Shown piece by piece: positions 32,536 through 43,032 of a stretch of DNA of 64,000 bases. The DNA comes from Pleurodeles waltl. Lineage: Eukaryota > Chordata > Amphibia > Caudata > Salamandridae. The position numbers and the translations under genes are program-made. The notes beneath the pieces were generated by a model. That model saw only the letters and a list, made by a program, of their open reading frames with translations, had not been told where the DNA came from and did no database searches. Every line of letters starts with the position of its first letter. Position 1 is the stretch's first letter. The stretch spans positions 1,537,218,782 through 1,537,282,781 of the forward strand of contig NC_090444.1 in assembly GCF_031143425.1 (NCBI RefSeq), written 5' to 3'.

Positions 32536-34635
32536 TGTTAGACTTTTCATCCTTGGCGTGGTCTCCCTTAACTTTTTGCCTCTGTTCCCCAGGTTGTTGA
32601 TATGTGCTGGACTCTGATTTTATTGTTATTGTTACTCTGGGCACTTTACCACTGCTAACCAGTGCTAAAGTGCAAGTGCTCCTGTTTAAAATGTGTACGT
32701 AATTGGTTCTCCATGATTGGCATATTTGTTTTACTGTTAAGTCCCTAGTAAAGTGCACTAGAGGTGCCCAGGGCCTGTAAATCAAATGCTACTAGTGGGC
32801 CTGCAGCACTGGTTGTGCCACCCACATAAGTAGCTCTGTAATCATGTCTCAGACCTGCCACTGCAGTGTCTCTGTGTGTATTTTTACACTGTAAATTCGA
32901 CTTGGCAAGTGTACCCACTTGCCAGGCCTAAACCTTCCCTTTTCTTACATGTAAGGCACCCCTAAGGTAGGCCCTAGGAAGCCCCAAGGGCAGGGTGCAG
33001 TGTATGGATAAGGTAGGACATATAGTAATGTGGTTTATATGTCCTGACAGTGAAATACTGCTAAATTCGTTTTTCACTGTTGCAAGGACTGTCTCTCTCA
33101 TAGGATAATATGGGGGCTACCTTTAAATATGATTAAAGCGTAGATTCCCCTAGAGAGTAGATGGACATGTGGAGTTTGGGGTCCCTGAGCTCACAATTTA
33201 AAAATACATCTTTTAGTAAAGTTGATTTTAAGATTGTGCGTTTGAAAATGCCACTTTTAGAAAGTGAGCATTTTCTTGCTTAAACCATTCTGTGACTCTG
33301 CCTTGTTTGTGGATTCCCTGTCTGGGTCAGTTTGACAGTTGGGTTGTTTTTCACCTCACACCAGACAGGGACACAAAGGGAGCTGGGGTGTAACCTGCAT
33401 TTCCTGATTAGCCATCTCTGCTAGGAGGGAGGGGTGGAGTGGTCACTCTCATCTGAAAGGACTGTGCCTGCCTCTAACAATGCCGGCTCCAACCCCCTGG
33501 TGTGTGTCTGAGGCCTTGCCTGGGCAAGGCAGAATTTCACAAGTAGGTGTGAGTCCCCTTTGAAGAAAGGTGACTTCAAAGACTAAAATGGGTATAAGAA
33601 GGGCACCCAAATCTACAGACTTTAGAAACACTTCTGGAATCAAGAGGAACCTCTGCCTGGAGAAGAGCTGTTAGCTGAGGAGGAAGTGCTGCCCTGCCTG
33701 TGACTGTGCTTTGTGGAGCTTTCCTGCAGTGCTGCTTCTGCCAGAGTAAGAGGGCAAAGACTGGACTTTGTGTGCCTTCCATCTTGAGAAGAAATCTCCA
33801 AGGGCTTGATCTAGAGCTTGCCTCCTGTTGTTTGAAGTCTCAGGGACAGCAAAGACTTCTCTCTGCCAGCACCTGGAGTCTCTGGAGAGACTCCTACTCT
33901 GCCCTGTGGTGCCCATCCAGTTCCTGGGACCCTGAAAGGAGAAGCTGGCAGCCTAAAGACAAGAAAATCCACGCACAGAGCGCCTTGCGGGGAAAAGATC
34001 GACGCGAATCCGATCTGCGGGTGAAAAACGACGCACCGCCCGCTCTGCAGCTGAGAAACGACGCTCGCAGGAAACGCGACCGAAGAATCGACGCACGGAG
34101 CAGGAGAAACGACGCGCAGCATCGCTGACGGAGGTTGGGAGATCGCAACCTGCGCGGCTGGACCTTCGACTCATTGTGCGGCTGGATTTTTGACTCGAGT
34201 GCCGCCGTGCGGAGTTATTTTCGACGCACGCCCGCCCGTGCGGGGTTATTTTTGACGCACACCAGGTACATTTTCACTCTAGCCGCGCTAGTGTGTTTTT
34301 AAAACTACTTAAAGACTCTTTTTGATTTTTAATTAATAACTTGACTTGTGTATGGTGGATTTTTGTCGTTTTGATCTTGTTTTGTTTAGATAAATATTTC
34401 CTATTTTTCTAAACCTGTGTTGTGTCATTTTGTAGTGTTTTCATTAAGTTACTGTGTGTGTTGGTACAAATACTTTACGCCTAGCACTCTGAGGTTAAGC
34501 CTACTGCTCTGCCAAGCTACCAAGGGGGTAAGCAGGGGTTAGCTGAGGGTGATTCTCTTTTACCCTGACTAGAGTGAGGGTCTTTGCTTGAACAGGGGGC
34601 AACCTGACTGTCAACCAAGGACCCCATTTCTAACA
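32536..34635 (+). repeat. LTR 2 (shared middle LTR)
   Basis: Length 2100 bp. It serves as the 3' LTR of unit 1 and the 5' LTR of unit 2 with no host sequence on either side: a polypurine tract lies before it and a primer-binding-type sequence after it. Private changes include GATATGTG (others GATGTGTG) and GACAGGGAC (others GACAGTGAC). Confidence 0.95.
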
Positions 34636-34892
34636 TTGGTGATCAGCGGTCGGGATTTGGACTTGTATTTGTGCTTGACATACAGTAATTAAGTGTACAC
34701 TACTGTTTGAGTTCAGACCACTACGTGACCACATACTACTAGTCTTGTGATTTTTGTTTTTTTCTATTTGGACTGTTTTTGCTCTGCATTCAGTTTCTTT
34801 TTTTCGCTGATCCGGTGATTGACTTTTCTGGAACTTCATTTGAGAACTTGCTTTTCTGCATTTGGAACTTTGCACTCTTTTAACCTTTTATC

Positions 34893-36539
34893 ATGTCTCT
34901 ACTTGGAGATGCACCAGTTGAAGCTGTTTTTGACCTGAAGCAATTGGATAGTTATAACAAGGCTCAGCTAAAGCAGTTTTGTAAAAATTTTGGTTGTCCC
35001 ATTAAGAGCTCTTCCAAGAAGGATGAGCTGAAAAAGGCGCTGAGGGCCTGAGTGACAACCAGAAGCACTGGAGGGCACACTGAGGATGAGGAGGATGAGG
35101 ATGAGGAGAGAGAGCAATCAGTACAGAATGGTATATTGGGGGGGCCTGTTATTCCCAGGGAAGGAGTCTCTAGGGCAAGTAGCAGTGTATCCTCCAAGGG
35201 TCTGACACCTGAAGAGTTACAGGACAGACAGGCAGAGAGGGAGTACCAATTGGAGTTGAAAAAGCTCAGTCTAGAGATGGAACAGAGAAAGCTGGCCATT
35301 GAGGAAAGGAAGTTAGCCATGGCTCATGAGCTCAGTTTAAAAGAGATAGATCAGAGGAGTCAGTCCAGTAGAGATGGTGGCAGCAATCCTACAGTGCAGC
35401 CTGAGAGAAGGGTACACATCCCAAAAGACCTTGTGAGGGATTATAAGAGGGATGATGATATCTGCTTGTGGTTCAAGGGTTATGAGTCAGCTCTCCACAT
35501 GAACCTGGTCCCTGAAGCTCATTGGGGGGCAGCCCTGTGGAAGCATTTTGAGGCAGAGGGGAGGGACACACTGACAGCCTTAGGGGATGCTCAGGATCTC
35601 ACCTACCCTGTCATGAAGGAGGCCTTACTTACCAGGTATGGTCTCACCCCTGAGCAGCACAAGGAGAAGTTTAGATCCTACAAGAGAAAGGAATCCCAAA
35701 CATGGTTGGAATGTGTTGATTCTTTTTGCAGTTCACTGGATGGTTGGGTGAAGGGCAGTAAGGTAAACACGTATGAGGGGCTTTACAATTTAATTGCTTG
35801 GGAGCACTTGTACAGTTTATGTTTTCCAGAGCTGCGCCAGCACCTCATTGACAGCAAGCTGACTGACCCCAGGAAGCTTGCACAGGAAGCGGACCGCTGG
35901 GAGAGCACCAGGGTCCAAAAGAGGTATGGGGGAGACCACGCCAAGGGTGGGCAGGGTCCCTCTCAGAAGAAAGGGGGGGGTAAGGGCCAACAGGGGGAGT
36001 TCTCTAAAGGGCCCCAAACTGATTCCCAGGGTAAGGATTCCCAACCCCCCAGTGAAAAGAAGCCATGGTTGTCCAAAGGGAAGCCAGTGGCAGGTGGTCC
36101 CCCACGTAAGTGCTATGCATGTGACCAGGTGGGTCATGTGAGGGGGGACCCCAAATGCCCCAGAAGTACACAGGCACCCACTGGTGCACCGTCCCAGGGT
36201 TTGGCCAGTGTAGCGCTTGGGGAGGAGTTGGTTTCAGGTGGGTGGGAACCAGCAGAAATGACCCTTGTCTCACTAGGGGACAGTGAGATGGTCCAGAGAA
36301 ACCTAGTGCCTGATAACACTAAGAAGTACAGTCAATGGGTGACCATCAATGGACAGAGGGTAGAGGCTCTGAGAGACACAGGAGCCAGTGTGACTACAGT
36401 GAGGAGTCACCTGGTGTCTGAAGAGCAGATTGATCCCCGGGTACTTCACCAAGTAGTTGCGGTAGACAACTCTGAGCGCCTCTGCAGAGTGGCGCAGGTT
36501 CCCTTTGAATGGGGGGGGTCTCAGGTTCCTGGAAAGTAG
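34893..36539 (+). pseudogene. Gmr1-like gag-protease, copy 2 (early stop, late frameshift)
   Basis: ATG at 34893 matches that of copy 1. Codon 53 is TGA (35049-35051) where copy 1 has TGG. From 35052 the frame is open through the coiled coil, the SCAN-like region, a KKGGGKGQQ linker with eight Gs, the zinc knuckle (RKCYACDQVGHVRGDPKC) and the protease (EALRDTGASVTTV). Gag and pol are therefore one continuous frame here, without a programmed shift. A G-run before 36520 has eight Gs against nine in copy 1, which throws the frame out just after protease and ends it at 36539. Confidence 0.88.
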
Positions 36540-39500
36540 CTGTGAGTCCAACCATGCCTGTTGATTGTTTGCTAGGTAACGACCTGGAGGATTCCCCTTG
36601 GAAGGAGGTGGAACACAGGTCTCACTTGGAGATGTTGGGTCTGCCTGGGTGGGTAAGCTTATCCACCCGGTCTATGGCAGCCAATCAGGGTAGTCAAGAG
36701 CCCCTGGAGCCTGAAACAGTGGCCCAGGGGACCGCCAAGAAGAGGAAGGGCAGGGGGCGCGGGAAACCGGCCCCAGAAGTTCCCACGGTCCGGGAGGAGG
36801 CAGAGCCTGAGGGTGATGCCCCGGAGCCTACAGGGGAACAGGTGGCTGAACTGGGGGAGGTCCCTGAGCTGTCACAGTGGCAGCAGGAAGGGGGACCCAC
36901 CAGGGAAGCATTCTGCACAGCGCAGAAGGAGTGCCCTACTCTTGAGGGGCTGCGGCAGCAGGCTGCAGCCCAGGCGGCTGGCGAGGCGCCAGGTACTCAC
37001 CTGATTTACTGGGAGGATGGCCTCCTGTATAGTGAGCCTAAGGTTCCTGAGCCTGGGTCAGCTCGTATGCTGGTGGTACCCCAGTGCTTCCGGGCCTTCC
37101 TACTGGGTTTGGCTCATGATGTGCCTTTGGCAGGACATCTAGGGCAGGACAAGACCTATAAGAGGCTTGTCTTCCACTTTTACTGGCCCTTGATGCACAA
37201 GCAGTCAGCTGCTTATTGTAGGTCTTGTCGGACTTGTCAGGCAAGTGGCAAGAGTGGGGGGAAATGCAAAGCTCCCCTCCAACCTTTACCTGTAGTCAGT
37301 ACTCCCTATGAAAGGGTAGGAATTGACATTGTGGGGCCTCTGGATCCCAAGACAGCCATGGGCAACAGGTTCATCCTGGTCTTGGTGGACCATGCCACGC
37401 GGTACCCAGAAGCCATTCCTCTAAGGATGGTCACTGCCCCCGTGGTGGGACGTGCCTTGATGGGAGTTTTTACCCGCATGGGGTTCCCCAAGGAGGTGGT
37501 ATCTGATAGGGGTACAAACTTCATATCCACTTATATGAAGTCTCTGTGGAAGGTGTGTGGGGTAACCTACAAGTTCACCACCCCTTACCACCCCCAAAGT
37601 AATGGTCTGGTTGAGAGATTCAACCGCACCTTGAAAGGCATGATTCAGGGCCTGTCAGAGCCCTTGAGGCGTAAGTGGGACGTCCTCTTGCCATGCCTTC
37701 TGTTCGCTTACAGGGAGGTGCCTCAAAAGGGACTTGGCTTTAGCCCCTTTGAGCTCATCTATGGCCACCCTGTGAGGGGACCGCTCAGTCTGGTGAAGGA
37801 GGCTTTGGAGAAAGCTCCTAGTAAACCACCCCAGGATGTATTTAGCTACATGCTGGCACTAAGAAACCAGACTGCCCGCTTCAGGAGTCTCGCTCAGGAG
37901 AACCTGGAAGCAAGCCAGGAGGATATGAAACGGTGGTACGACCAGAATGCCACTCTGGTTGAGTTTCAGCCTGGACAAAAAGTGTGGGTCATGGCACCAG
38001 TGGAGCCTAGGGCTCTCCAAGATAAGTGGACTGGGTCTTTTGAGGTGGTGGAAAGAAAGAGCGAGGTCACCTATCTGGTAGACTTGCAATCCCCCAGGAA
38101 CCCTTTGAGGGTCCTACATGTCAACCGCTTCAAACCACACTTTGAGCGAACTGAGCTATCCATGCTCCTAGCGACAGATGACGGGGTGGAGGAAGAGAGT
38201 GAGCCTCTTCCTGACCTCCTGTCTGCAGGAGAGAAAGATGGGTCTGTGGAGGGAGTGATCCTCTCCCCCTCCCTGACTGAGGAACAGCAGAAGGACTGTC
38301 GCCACGTGCTGGGACAGTTCGCCTCGCTGTTTTCCCTGATCCCAGGAGTCACACACCTGTGCACACATGATGTGGACACTGGGGACAGTACACCTGTTAA
38401 ACATAAGGTTTACAGGGTGACTGACAGGGTCAGGGCTTGCATTAAGGAGGAAGTCTCCAAAATGTTAACCCTAGGGGTTATTGAGCGCTCCAGCAGTCCT
38501 TGGGCCAGCCCAGTGGTCTTGGTCCCAAAGGCTGCTGCTCCTGGTGCCACTCCAGAACTTAGGTTCTGTGTGGACTACCGGGGTCTCAATGCGGTCAGCA
38601 AGACTGACGCACACCCCATCCCCCGAGCTGATGAGCTCATTGATCGGTTAGGAGCTGCCAAGTACCTCAGTACGTTTGATTTAACATCTGGGTACTGGCA
38701 GATTGCCTTAACTGAGGGGGCAAAGGAGAGGTCAGCATTCTCTACCCCAGATGGGCACTTCCACTTCAATGTGATGCCCTTTGGGATGAAGAACGCTCCT
38801 GCCACCTTTCAGAGGTTGGTCAACCAGGTGTTGGCAGGACTGGATGAGTTCAGTGCCGCCTACCTGGATGACATTGCTGTGTTTAGTTCCACATGGGAGG
38901 AACACCTGCAACACCTCTGGAGAGTGTTAGAGGCCCTGCAGAAGGCAGGCCTCACTATTAAGGCGAGCAAGTGCCAAATAGGGCAGGGTTCTGTAGTGTA
39001 CTTAGGACACCAGGTGGGGAGTGGCCAGGTGGCACCCCTACAGCCTAAGATTGATACAATTCTGGCTTGGGAGCCTCCCAAGACCCAGACTGAAGTGAGA
39101 GCCTTTTTAGGTCTCACAGGATATTACCGGAGGTTTGTTAAGGGATATGGTACCATTGTTACCCCCTTAACTGAGTTGACTTCCAAGAAGCAACCCAAGA
39201 AAGTGATCTGGACAGAGGCTTGCCAGAACGCTTTTGATGCCCTGAGGGCTGCCATGTGCACAGCACCTGTGCTGAAGGCACCTGACTACTCCAAGGAGTT
39301 TGTTGTGCAAACAGACGCCTCAGAGCATGGTATTGGAGCAGTACTCTCACAGCTTAATGAAGAGGGCCTAGATCAACCCGTAGCCTTCATTAGCAGGAGG
39401 TTACTACCCAGGGAACGTAGGTGGAGTGCTATAGAACGCGAAGCGTTTGCTGTGGTCTGGGCACTGAAGAAGCTAAGACCCTACTTGTTTGGGACTCACT

Positions 39501-39700
39501 TCCGAGTTCAGACCGACCACAGGCCCCTCAGATGGTTAATGCAGATGAGGGGTGAGAATCCAAAACTGTTGAGGTGGTCCATTTCCCTACAGGGGATGGA
39601 CTTTACGGTGGAACATCGTCCTGGTACAGAGCACGCCAATGCTGATGGTCTGTCCAGGTTCTTCCGCCTTAGTGATGAGAACTCCCATGAGGTTGGGTAG
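36509..39700 (+). CDS. Gmr1-like pol, copy 2: integrase, RT, RNase H (open, separated from protease)
   Basis: This open frame of 1063 codons overlaps the end of the gag-protease frame, in a different frame because of the G-run deletion. It holds the H2C2 finger, integrase core (GIDIVGPLD, VVSDRGTNF, NGLVERFNR), GPF-like module (here GSF), RT with YLDDIAVFS and RNase H (VQTDASEHG). It differs from copy 1 at about a dozen residues. As protease is cut off and the gag start is truncated, this unit could not produce the polyprotein alone. Its enzymatic core otherwise looks intact. Confidence 0.9.
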   Translation: MGGVSGSWKVAVSPTMPVDCLLGNDLEDSPWKEVEHRSHLEMLGLPGWVSLSTRSMAANQGSQEPLEPETVAQGTAKKRKGRGRGKPAPEVPTVREEAEPEGDAPEPTGEQVAELGEVPELSQWQQEGGPTREAFCTAQKECPTLEGLRQQAAAQAAGEAPGTHLIYWEDGLLYSEPKVPEPGSARMLVVPQCFRAFLLGLAHDVPLAGHLGQDKTYKRLVFHFYWPLMHKQSAAYCRSCRTCQASGKSGGKCKAPLQPLPVVSTPYERVGIDIVGPLDPKTAMGNRFILVLVDHATRYPEAIPLRMVTAPVVGRALMGVFTRMGFPKEVVSDRGTNFISTYMKSLWKVCGVTYKFTTPYHPQSNGLVERFNRTLKGMIQGLSEPLRRKWDVLLPCLLFAYREVPQKGLGFSPFELIYGHPVRGPLSLVKEALEKAPSKPPQDVFSYMLALRNQTARFRSLAQENLEASQEDMKRWYDQNATLVEFQPGQKVWVMAPVEPRALQDKWTGSFEVVERKSEVTYLVDLQSPRNPLRVLHVNRFKPHFERTELSMLLATDDGVEEESEPLPDLLSAGEKDGSVEGVILSPSLTEEQQKDCRHVLGQFASLFSLIPGVTHLCTHDVDTGDSTPVKHKVYRVTDRVRACIKEEVSKMLTLGVIERSSSPWASPVVLVPKAAAPGATPELRFCVDYRGLNAVSKTDAHPIPRADELIDRLGAAKYLSTFDLTSGYWQIALTEGAKERSAFSTPDGHFHFNVMPFGMKNAPATFQRLVNQVLAGLDEFSAAYLDDIAVFSSTWEEHLQHLWRVLEALQKAGLTIKASKCQIGQGSVVYLGHQVGSGQVAPLQPKIDTILAWEPPKTQTEVRAFLGLTGYYRRFVKGYGTIVTPLTELTSKKQPKKVIWTEACQNAFDALRAAMCTAPVLKAPDYSKEFVVQTDASEHGIGAVLSQLNEEGLDQPVAFISRRLLPRERRWSAIEREAFAVVWALKKLRPYLFGTHFRVQTDHRPLRWLMQMRGENPKLLRWSISLQGMDFTVEHRPGTEHANADGLSRFFRLSDENSHEVG

Positions 39701-39731
39701 TTGCTCCCCACTTTTAGCTGGGGGGGACACG

Positions 39732-41832
39732 TGTTAGACTTTTCATCCTTGGCGTGGTCTCCCTTAACTTTTTGCCTCTGTTCCCCAGGTTGTTGATGTG
39801 TGCTGGACTCTGATTTTATTGTTATTGTTACTCTGGGCACTTTACCACTGCTAACCAGTGCTAAAGTGCAAGTGCTCCTGTTTAAAATGTGTACGTAATT
39901 GGTTCTCCATGATTGGCATATTTGTTTTACTGTTAAGTCCCTAGTAAAGTGCACTAGAGGTGCCCAGGGCCTGTAAATCAAATGCTACTAGTGGGCCTGC
40001 AGCACTGGTTGTGCCACCCACATAAGTAGCTCTGTAATCATGTCTCAGACCTCCCACTGCAGTGTCTGTGTGTGTATTTTTACACTGTAAATTCGACTTG
40101 GCAAGTGTACCCACTTGCCAGGCCTAAACCTTCCCTTTTCTTACATGTAAGGCACCCCTAAGGTAGGCCCTAGGAAGCCCCAAGGGCAGGGTGCAGTGTA
40201 TGGATAAGGTAGGACATATAGTAATGTGGTTTATATGTCCTGACAGTGAAATACTGCTAAATTCGTTTTTCACTGTTGCAAGGACTGTCTCTCTCATAGG
40301 ATAATATGGGGGCTACCTTTAAATATGATTAAAGCGTAGATTCCCCTAGAGAGTAGATGGACATGTGGAGTTTGGGGTCCCTGAGCTCACAATTTAAAAA
40401 TACATCTTTTAGTAAAGTTGATTTTAAGATTGTGCGTTTGAAAATGCCACTTTTAGAAAGTGAGCATTTTCTTGCTTAAACCATTCTGTGACTCTGCCTT
40501 GTTTGTGGATTCCCTGTCTGGGTCAGTTTGACAGTTGGGTTGTTTTTCACCTCACACCAGACAGTGACACAAAGGGAGCTGGGGTGTAACCTGCATTTCC
40601 TGATTAGCCATCTCTGCTAGGAGGGAGGGGTGGAGTGGTCACTCTCATCTGAAAGGACTGTGCCTGCCTCTAACAATGCCGGCTCCAACCCCCTGGTGTG
40701 TATCTGAGGCCTTGCCTGGGCAAGGCAGGATTTCACAAGTAGGTGTGAGTCCCCTTTGAAGAAAGGTGACTTCAAAGACTAAAATGGGTATAAGAAGGGC
40801 ACCCAAATCTACAGACTTTAGAAACACTTCTGGAATCAAGAGGAACCTCTGCCTGGAGAAGAGCTGTTAGCTGAGGAGGAAGTGCTGCCCTGCCTGTGAC
40901 TGTGCTTTGTGGAGCTTTCCTGGAGTGCTGCTTCTGCCAGAGTAAGAGGGCAAAGACTGGACTTTGTGTGCCTTCCATCTTGAGAAGAAATCTCCAAGGG
41001 CTTGATCTAGAGCTTGCCTCCTGTTGTTTGAAGTCTCAGGGACAGCAAAGACTTCTCTCTGCCAGCACCTGGAGTCTCTGGAGAGACTCCTACTCTGCCC
41101 TGTGGTGCCCATCCAGTTCCTGGGACCCTGAAAGGAGAAGCTGGCAGCCTAAAGACAAGAAAATCCACGCACAGAGCGCCTTGCGGGGAAAAGATCGACA
41201 CGAATCCGATCTGCGGCTGAAAAACGACGCGCCGCCCGCTCCGCAGCTGAGAAACGACGCTCGCAGGAAACGCGACCGAAGAATCGACGCACGGAGCAGG
41301 AGAAACGACGCGCAGCATCGCTGACGGAGGCTGGGAGATCGCAACCTGCGCGGCTGGACCTTCGACTCATTGTGCGGCTGGATTTTTGACTTGAGTACCG
41401 CCGTGCGGAGTTATTTTCGACGCACGCCCGCCCGTGCGGGGTTATTTTTGACGCACACCAGGTACATTTTCACTCTAGCCGCGCTAGTGTGTTTTTAAAA
41501 CTACTTAAAGACTCTTTTTGATTTTTAATTAATAACTTGACTTGTGTATGGTGGATTTTTGTCGTTTTTCATCTTGTTTTGTTTAGATAAATATTTCCTA
41601 TTTTTCTAAACCTGTGTTGTGTCATTTTGTAGTGTTTTCATTAAGTTACTGTGTGTGTTGGTACAAATACTTTACGCCTAGCACTCTGAGGTTAAGCCTA
41701 CTGCTCTGCCAAGCTACCAAGGGGGTAAGCAGGGGTTAGCTGAGGGTGATTCTCTTTTACCCTGACTAGAGTGAGGGTCTTTGCTTGAACAGGGGGCAAC
41801 CTGACTGTCAACCAAGGACCCCATTTCTAACA
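39732..41832 (+). repeat. LTR 3 (3' LTR)
   Basis: Length 2101 bp, ending TTTCTAACA and followed directly by CTGGT, the same 5 bases that precede LTR1. Private changes include GACCTCCCACTG (others GACCTGCCACTG), TTCCTGGAGTG (others TTCCTGCAGTG) and GACTTGAG (others GACTCGAG). Confidence 0.95.
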
Positions 41833-41837
41833 CTGGT

Positions 41838-43027
41838 CCATCTTTATTCTTTGCTTGAACCTCAACATTATCAATAAATAGATCAATGGCAGTCAAATTA
41901 AAGCAATCTGAGTGCCTCACTTGTTTAATTTTCCAAAGTGCCGCCCAATAGTAAAGCTGAAAGGCTGCATTTTAGAGCCTACCATCACAGAAAGGAAGAC
42001 TCAGCCATTTGATTACTCTTCAGTCTCCTTTTGATGCCCAATAAATCTACATTTTATAGAACCATTGCCTGGTGGGACTCCTTTGAAGGGATAACCATCG
42101 TTTATAATTCAGCATAACTAACTGTAATTTAAACGTGTATACCTTATTCAATGAGAGAATCCATTTTAGTTCTAATCAATACAACCAGGTCTCTTTTGTG
42201 ATTCTCTTCATATACATTTTACATTCAGGTTTACAACACAATAAACTTACCTGTGACAATAAAGCAAACGATGCCGTTTGTGAAAAAGGTGAATAAGTGA
42301 CCTTTATACATGTAAAACCAAACTCTATAGATGATCTCTGGTTCATCTACTAATAATGTGGGTGCCTGTTAATATTTCATATCTATTTCTAATATGGCAA
42401 ACGTACTTATAAACCAAGACATATTTTGTTGACGTTTTGACCCCTTTGTTACTTGTAGGTTCTCATCAGGACAAGTCATCTGCCTATAGTAAGACCTACA
42501 GGAGAGAATATTAAAAGGGCCTTGGGCATTATCTAATCCCCCTTTTCAATAATTTCTGTGTGTACCTTCAGTAGACAATCACCACAGGATATATTTAGCA
42601 CACAGCTGAACTCACTTCAAGTAAGACTGTTCATATTGTAACAAACCTGTGACTAAATCAATCTTCACTTACTGCCTGGGTTAAAAGAAGCAACTAGTGC
42701 TACTGTGCACAACCATTGTGTATCACCAAAACCATAGGTACACTCCAAAATAGACTTCCACCGGTGGCAATTCACCAAACCTGCAATAAGACCACGTGTG
42801 AACGCATTACTGCAAATGTGTTCCGAAGCCTCTGAGTCGTGGCTATACTGTAGTCACCATTCATGCTTGTGAGCTTGTTCTATTCACCATCAATAATATC
42901 AAAAGCATTGCTGCAATACCAAGATATCCTGAAATAATGCATGCAAAGATGGGTGGGTAAATACCAACTAGCACCTAAAGATTCAATTCCATTGAATTGC
43001 GTGCTATAGAATGCTTAATTGCAAAGG
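41838..43027. other. Anonymous DNA
   Basis: AT-rich; no gene recognised. A GACGTTTTGACCCC / CTCATCAGGAC block near 42430-42475 resembles a motif I associate with some vertebrate repeats, but no element could be delimited. Confidence 0.4.
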
Positions 43028-43032
43028 TGACC

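Larger units (their letters stand above)
25356..41832 (+). mobile_element. Tandem Gmr1-like Ty3/Gypsy provirus: LTR-int-LTR-int-LTR
   Basis: Three LTRs of about 2.1 kb (25356-27456, 32536-34635, 39732-41832) bound two internal regions. Each LTR begins TGTTAGAC and ends TTTCTAACA. The 5-bp CTGGT precedes LTR1 (25351-25355) and follows LTR3 (41833-41837). The middle LTR runs straight into internal sequence on both sides. The whole 16.5-kb block thus behaves as one insertion. The internal regions encode gag, a zinc knuckle, protease, integrase, RT and RNase H in that order. LTRs differ from one another at only about ten or twenty positions by eye, so the element is young. Confidence 0.95.

Noticed and set aside
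42430..42480. Possible Penelope-like or other repeat motif (GACGTTTTGACCCC...CATCAGGAC)
   Set aside because: Only a short motif is recognisable; no RT or element boundary could be found.
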